From Candidatus Gastranaerophilales bacterium (GTDB taxonomy: Bacteria > Cyanobacteriota > Vampirovibrionia > Gastranaerophilales > Gastranaerophilaceae), in NCBI GenBank assembly GCA_944323585.1, contig CALUTA010000053.1, forward strand, positions 1 to 9,449: DNA of 9,449 bases. The letters run 5' to 3'. The notes beneath the pieces are model-generated. The model made no database searches. It saw nothing but the letters and a program-made list of their open reading frames with translations, and was not told where the DNA came from. Below, in pieces: positions 5,877-9,449 of the stretch; within the stretch, counting starts at the first letter, position 1, and each line of letters starts with the position of its first letter. The translations under genes and the position numbers were made by a program.

Positions 5877-6036
5877 ACCTTTTACAATTTAACAGACGTT
5901 GTGTGCAGATAAAAAGTTTCTTTAAAATTTTTCAGTCGCCGGTTAGGAGAATTTAGGTTTTGATTAGTGTATAAATTACGTTAATTCGTTTAACGATTAA
6001 TTTGTTATGCTTAATTTTCTGAAAAATGCTGAAATT
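5877..6036. other. Intergenic region with a convergent AT-rich hairpin
   Basis: These 160 bp lie between the 31-aa peptide gene (+) and bioA (-), whose 3' ends face each other. The only structure of note is at 5973-6003: CGTTAA (5979-5984) pairs with TTAACG (5990-5995) around loop TTCGT, and AAATTA (5973-5978) pairs with TAATTT (5998-6003) across a 2-base bulge. It lies 33 bp beyond the bioA stop and may slow or end transcription from either side, but it has no proper T tail. A weaker AAGGT/ACCTT fold lies over the peptide gene's stop codon. No further gene is seen. Confidence 0.35.
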
Positions 6037-7383
6037 TTATTCAGGCAAAACTTCTTTAAGGCATTCAAGCGCAACATCAGTCACAAAGTCCATGGCTTTG
6101 CGGTCAATGATAAGAGGCGGGTTAAAATAAATTACGTCACCGAGAGGACGGAGTATTACGCCTTTTGGGAGAGCTTTTTTATAGATTTGATAGCCTGTTC
6201 GGAGCTTTCCGTCAAAAGCTTCTTTGTTCTGTTTGTCTTTGACTAGTTCAATTGCATTTATTAATCCGATTGAGCGGACTTCGCCGACGTTTTTGTGCGG
6301 CAAAAATTTCTCTTTAATTATGTTGTTAAAGTAAACGGCATTTTCCTGCGCATTTTTCAGGACACTTCCGTCTGAGAATATATCAAGAACAGCGTTAGCC
6401 GCTGCACAGGCCATAGGGTTCCCGCTGTAGGTGTGAGAATGCATAAAGGCTTTGCCCTCAAGATAATCGGCATAGAATGCGTCATAAATCTTTTGTGTTG
6501 TAACAAACATTGCACAAGGCATATATCCGCCTGTCAGGCCTTTAGAAAGGCACATTATATCAGGCGCAACTCCGGCATGGTCGAAAGCAAACATTTTGCC
6601 CGTTCTTCCGAACCCAGTTGCGATTTCGTCTGCAAGCAAATGGACGTTATATTTGTTGCAAATTTGGCGGAGTTTTTTCAAATACAGCGGCGGATAAATT
6701 TTCATTCCTGCAGAGCCTTGTAATAGAGGTTCAACAAGCATTGCGCAGGTTTCCTCTCCGTATTTTTTGAACTGTTCTTCTGCATGTTCAAAGCATTCGC
6801 AATTGCAGTTTTCTCTTGTTTTTCCGTAAGGACATCTGAAACAGTCAGGGCCTTTTATCCTTATTATATCCATTAAAATAGGCTTGTATAATTTTGTATA
6901 AAGGTCGCAGTCGCCAACAGACAAGGCTCCGATAGTTTCACCGTGATAAGCGTCTGTAAGAGCCATAAATCGTGTTTTTTGCGGGTTTCCTGTCTGTGTG
7001 TGGTATTGAAAACTAACTTTCATTGCGGCCTCGATTGCAGAGGAGCCGTTGTCAGTAAAATTAAATTTGCATAATCCTTCCGGCAGAATTTTTGAAAGTT
7101 TTTCGCAAAGTTCAACCGCCGGCTTGTGGGTGAAGTTTGCAAAAATTACATGTTCAAGTTTATCGATTTGATTTTTTATGGCCTCGTTAATCTTCGGGTT
7201 GCAGTGCCCGAGAAGGTTGCACCACCATGAACTTATTACATCAACATAGCGTTTGCCGTCCGTGTCATAAAGGTAAATCCCTTCACCATGGTCAATTACA
7301 ATCGGTAAGAGAGTTTCGTAATCCTTCATCTGTGAGCACGGGTGCCAGATGTATTTTAAATCTTTTTGTGCCAGTTCATTCAT
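6037..7383 (-). CDS. bioA: Adenosylmethionine-8-amino-7-oxononanoate aminotransferase (biotin synthesis)
   Basis: A 448-aa PLP-dependent class III aminotransferase that converts KAPA to 7,8-diaminopelargonic acid, the step before dethiobiotin synthesis. Visible marks are 'IWHPCSQM' at the N-terminus, 'SSWWCNLLGH' (51-60, the substrate-pocket Trp pair), 'DNGSSAIEAAMK' (111-122), 'DAYHGET' (144-150), 'ADEIATGFGRTG' (251-262, D252 for the PLP ring nitrogen), 'LSKGLTGGYMP' (279-289, K281 as the Schiff-base lysine) and 'HSHTYSGNP' (315-323). A Cys-rich insert at 181-197 (C181, C184, C193, C195, C197) recalls the branch of BioA/BioK proteins that has 'CxRCPY' here, some of which use lysine rather than SAM as amino donor; the donor cannot be settled from sequence alone. 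The ATG has AGGAG eight bases upstream and follows bioD by 22 bp, so the two are co-transcribed. Confidence 0.94.
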   Translation of the reverse strand: MNELAQKDLKYIWHPCSQMKDYETLLPIVIDHGEGIYLYDTDGKRYVDVISSWWCNLLGHCNPKINEAIKNQIDKLEHVIFANFTHKPAVELCEKLSKILPEGLCKFNFTDNGSSAIEAAMKVSFQYHTQTGNPQKTRFMALTDAYHGETIGALSVGDCDLYTKLYKPILMDIIRIKGPDCFRCPYGKTRENCNCECFEHAEEQFKKYGEETCAMLVEPLLQGSAGMKIYPPLYLKKLRQICNKYNVHLLADEIATGFGRTGKMFAFDHAGVAPDIMCLSKGLTGGYMPCAMFVTTQKIYDAFYADYLEGKAFMHSHTYSGNPMACAAANAVLDIFSDGSVLKNAQENAVYFNNIIKEKFLPHKNVGEVRSIGLINAIELVKDKQNKEAFDGKLRTGYQIYKKALPKGVILRPLGDVIYFNPPLIIDRKAMDFVTDVALECLKEVLPE

Positions 7384-7405
7384 GTTTGCTGCTCCTGTCT
7401 ATTCT

Positions 7406-8086
7406 TCAAACTCCTTTGAATAAAGGTTCTATTTCTGTAATGTCAATTGATTTCGCATCTTTTTCTACTTCCGCAAGCACCTTTAATCCGGTGAGTTTTT
7501 CAATCATTATTTTGTTATCTCTGTGCATTATATCTGTTTGGTCATAATTATTGAGGATAATTCCTTTAATATTTATTCCGTGGTGTTTGGCATATTCTGC
7601 CGTTAATACAACTGAATTTATTGTGCCGAGGCCTGCGTCTGCAACGACTATAGTGTCGAGGTTCAGAGATTTTATTACATCGGGAAGAAGAATTCCCTCT
7701 TCTATATTAAAAGGGCACACAATTCCGCCTGCTCCTTCTACAAGCAGATAGTCAAATTCTTTTTTTATTCTTTCAAAATCCTGTTTGATTTTTTCAAGTT
7801 TTATTGGCTTGTTTTCAATTTGTGCTGCCAGATGCGGGGATACTGCCGGTTTAAAAATATATGAAACATAATTTTCCGGCTGAAGGTTTAGCCCTGCGGT
7901 TTTGAATACATAAGCGCAGTCGCCGGGGATGATTGTACCGTACTTGTTCGTTTGAGCTCCGCTGAGTGCCGGTTTGTAGTAGCCGCAGTTAAATCCTGCT
8001 TTGCGCATTGACTTTACAATAAGAGCTGACACGTAAGTCTTGCCGATATCAGTCCCTGTTGCTGTTATAAATATTCCTTTTGTCAA
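7406..8086 (-). CDS. bioD: ATP-dependent dethiobiotin synthetase
   Basis: A 226-aa P-loop enzyme of normal family length. It closes the ureido ring of dethiobiotin from diaminopelargonate, CO2 and ATP, using the product of the next gene. The P-loop is 'GTDIGKT' (11-17); 'KPALSGAQ' (38-45) matches the K-P-x-x-S-G substrate and phosphate-binding segment; 'VEGAGG' (116-121) is the family's Mg/ATP motif; 'LNN' (178-180) matches the nucleotide-base region. The start is TTG at 8086-8084, chosen because it gives the expected N-terminus (MTKGIFITATG) and has GAGAGGA ending eight bases upstream; no ATG fits. bioD is first in a bioD-bioA unit. No bioB, bioF or pimeloyl-forming genes lie within the window. 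Confidence 0.95.
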   Translation of the reverse strand: MTKGIFITATGTDIGKTYVSALIVKSMRKAGFNCGYYKPALSGAQTNKYGTIIPGDCAYVFKTAGLNLQPENYVSYIFKPAVSPHLAAQIENKPIKLEKIKQDFERIKKEFDYLLVEGAGGIVCPFNIEEGILLPDVIKSLNLDTIVVADAGLGTINSVVLTAEYAKHHGINIKGIILNNYDQTDIMHRDNKIMIEKLTGLKVLAEVEKDAKSIDITEIEPLFKGV

Positions 8087-8103
8087 CTTCCTGATCCTCT
8101 CTC

Positions 8104-8148
8104 AAAAAATGCGGTAACTTTATTTACAAAGTTACCGCATAATTTTTT
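8104..8148 (-). terminator. Strong hairpin terminator after the TpsB gene, just upstream of bioD
   Basis: A perfect 13-bp stem, ATGCGGTAACTTT (8109-8121) with AAAGTTACCGCAT (8128-8140), closes a 6-base loop. Read on the minus strand it is followed by a run of T (complement of 8104-8108), so it ends the TpsB transcript 26 bp beyond that gene's stop. On the plus strand it is also followed by T6 (8143-8148), so it can work both ways. It sits only 18 bp upstream of the bioD start and abuts its ribosome binding site, leaving almost no room for a separate bioD promoter downstream of it. Confidence 0.85.
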
Positions 8149-8164
8149 ATATTCAAGTCTTGTT

Positions 8165-8170
8165 ATTATA
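8165..8170 (-). promoter_or_regulatory. Possible -10 box for bioD-bioA overlapping the TpsB stop codon
   Basis: The minus strand reads TTATAATAAC here, giving a perfect TATAAT that overlaps the TAA stop of the upstream gene (8166-8168). No clear -35 is seen at the right distance. If used, transcription would start near 8158 and the hairpin at 8109-8140 would lie in the bioD leader. This is a sequence match only. Confidence 0.25.
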
Positions 8171-9449
8171 ATGCTCCGTCATTGAAGTAGTCGTAATGTC
8201 TTACGTCATCATAGTTGTTTACGTAATCAGCTTCAACGTGTTTTTCCACTCTTTGAGGTGCTGTGCTTCTGTGTCTGAGAAGAGCATCAATATTTGGTTC
8301 AAGAGTAAGTTCAAAGTGGAATCTTCCGTATTTTCTATCTGTTTCATAACGGTTGTTGATGAGCGGATAGCCCCAATATAGTCTTGCGCTCAAGTCACCA
8401 GGAAGTTGAACTCTTAAGCCCATACCAAGTGATGCCAGGAAGTAGCTTCCGTCATAAGCATCTTCGCTTGCTGTCGGGAATACGCCGGCGTGGTCTGCAA
8501 AGATTGCACCTTTAACATATTTCCCGAGGAATGGAATCTTTTCGCCAGAACGCGGGCTTGTAATTTCTCTCGGAAGCAGCGGGAACATCAATTCACCGCT
8601 TAAGTAATAACCGTTTTTACCCATCAAGATACCTTCTGAGTAGCCTCTGACTGTTGCAAGACCACCGACCTGGAACTGGTCAAGATAAGGAATGTGTTTG
8701 TTGTTCGGGATTACCTGATAATTACCTCTCAATTGACCGATTATACCGTGAGAGAAGTCATGTAATCTGACAGCACTACCGTTAAGCTTAACATAGCTTG
8801 ACTCACTGTCGAAAATCGGGAATGCCATTGATACACCCTGGTTTGCATACCATATACCATATTTAGTATCTTTTCTCATGTTGAATGCTAAATCAACACT
8901 TGTGATTTCATCTAAGCCTGTTGAATCGAAAAGATCAGGTACCTCGAAACTCATTCTTGCACGTTTGTAGTTTGCAGCTAAGTAGCTTTTTAACTCAAAT
9001 CCGGGCTTTCTGACAAGCGGTTGTGAATAGTACAATGAATAGATATATGATCTTGTTTTTAAATTTGCCCAATCGGAATATGGTCCCCATTTAACTTTTG
9101 CAAATGTAGACGCAAACATAAATCCGACACGTCCGTCTTTTTTGTTTACAGGGATGTTGTAATCAGCAAACGGGCTGACTGCACCTCCGGAGAAGTATGA
9201 ACCTATAGACAGGCGGTCTCTGTTGTGGAACAAGCTGTCTGCATAAATCATTGCGCCGCCTCTTAAGTGACCTGTCTGATAACGACCTGCGTTATCCATA
9301 ATACCGACAATATGGAACGGGAAGTTTTCGTGTGCCTTAATAGCGATATCTGTTGTTCCTGGAGTTGTACCGGCTGTCAGGTTTGCTGTCAGGTTAACAC
9401 CTTCGTTGTATCTGTTGAAATCAAGAATATCCTGTTCAAGTTCAACTAT
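8166..9449 (-). CDS. ShlB/FhaC-type (TpsB) outer-membrane transporter, 5' part outside the window
   Basis: The frame is open from the window edge, giving 427 visible residues. The first 50 hold the end of a POTRA domain ('LEQDILDFNRYN', 'PGTTDIAIKAHENFP') running into the TpsB junction ('VGIMDNAGRYQTGHLRGG', 48-65). The signal peptide and first POTRA domain are missing. The rest is a 16-strand-type beta-barrel of the Omp85 superfamily. It has the lid-loop signature 'LATVRGY' (VRGY at 267-270) and 'AIFADHAG' (315-322), the F-x-D-x-G-type barrel motif. Family members export a large TpsA partner across the outer membrane; no such partner is in view. The last recognisable strand ends at 'FHFELTLEPN' (377-386), and about 41 hydrophilic, Tyr/Asp/Asn-rich residues follow. 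The internal ATG at 9299 is not the start, because the POTRA residues upstream are in frame. Confidence 0.85.
   Translation of the reverse strand: MVELEQDILDFNRYNEGVNLTANLTAGTTPGTTDIAIKAHENFPFHIVGIMDNAGRYQTGHLRGGAMIYADSLFHNRDRLSIGSYFSGGAVSPFADYNIPVNKKDGRVGFMFASTFAKVKWGPYSDWANLKTRSYIYSLYYSQPLVRKPGFELKSYLAANYKRARMSFEVPDLFDSTGLDEITSVDLAFNMRKDTKYGIWYANQGVSMAFPIFDSESSYVKLNGSAVRLHDFSHGIIGQLRGNYQVIPNNKHIPYLDQFQVGGLATVRGYSEGILMGKNGYYLSGELMFPLLPREITSPRSGEKIPFLGKYVKGAIFADHAGVFPTASEDAYDGSYFLASLGMGLRVQLPGDLSARLYWGYPLINNRYETDRKYGRFHFELTLEPNIDALLRHRSTAPQRVEKHVEADYVNNYDDVRHYDYFNDGAL

Noticed and set aside
6433..6723. 96-codon plus-strand frame inside bioA
   Set aside because: Antisense shadow of a gene with full catalytic motifs.
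8109..8140. BirA or BioR operator before bioD
   Set aside because: The palindrome GGTAACTTT...AAAGTTACC does not fit the known half-site order and spacing well, and a hairpin followed by T runs explains it as a terminator.
1..9449. Mobile element, CRISPR array or defence cassette
   Set aside because: No transposase, integrase, phage gene, regularly spaced repeats or recognisable defence domains were found; the only mobility-like trace is the tRNA 3'-end repeat.

Overview
The window looks like chromosomal DNA of an AT-rich, diderm gut bacterium, most likely of the order Gastranaerophilales (Melainabacteria/Vampirovibrionia, the non-photosynthetic sisters of Cyanobacteria). This is inference from gene content and protein style. 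The outer-membrane TpsB/ShlB-type barrel implies two membranes. The N-terminal 'VSFKP...ITFTGG' style of the large glycosyltransferase is what I associate with that order. A biotin bioD-bioA pair also fits a vitamin-making gut commensal. No rRNA, marker protein or database search was available to confirm it.

Left edge (1-345): a complete tRNA-Lys(UUU) with a perfect intrinsic terminator, then about 180 bases of non-coding, hairpin-rich DNA. After this comes a second copy of the last 18 bases of the tRNA gene with its own perfect terminator. The two terminators are related copies whose arms have changed in a compensatory way. This looks like the footprint of a tRNA-targeted integration or a local duplication.

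Centre-left (426-3868): a small Pol-beta-type nucleotidyltransferase gene on the + strand, apparently read from a leaderless mRNA. It runs tail-to-tail into, and overlaps by 82 bp, a very large minus-strand gene. That gene encodes a GT5 (glycogen/starch synthase-like) protein with a C-terminal helical, membrane-anchored extension.

Centre (3869-5876): a 206-bp divergent intergenic region with repeated TTAA-type motifs, then a CNT-family nucleoside-type transporter whose base- and sodium-binding positions depart from the canonical ones. A zinc-ribbon protein is convergent with it (stops 1 bp apart). A 31-codon gene for an acidic single-span membrane peptide, with a clear ribosome binding site, follows.

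Right side (6037-9449): a minus-strand bioD-bioA unit for the middle steps of biotin synthesis. A strong hairpin terminator separates it from the upstream 3' part of an ShlB/FhaC-type outer-membrane transporter that is cut by the window edge.

There is no phage module, transposase, CRISPR array or operon-scale defence system. The points most worth a second look are the tRNA 3'-end duplication, the altered transporter site, the anchored glycogen-synthase-like protein and the 31-aa peptide.
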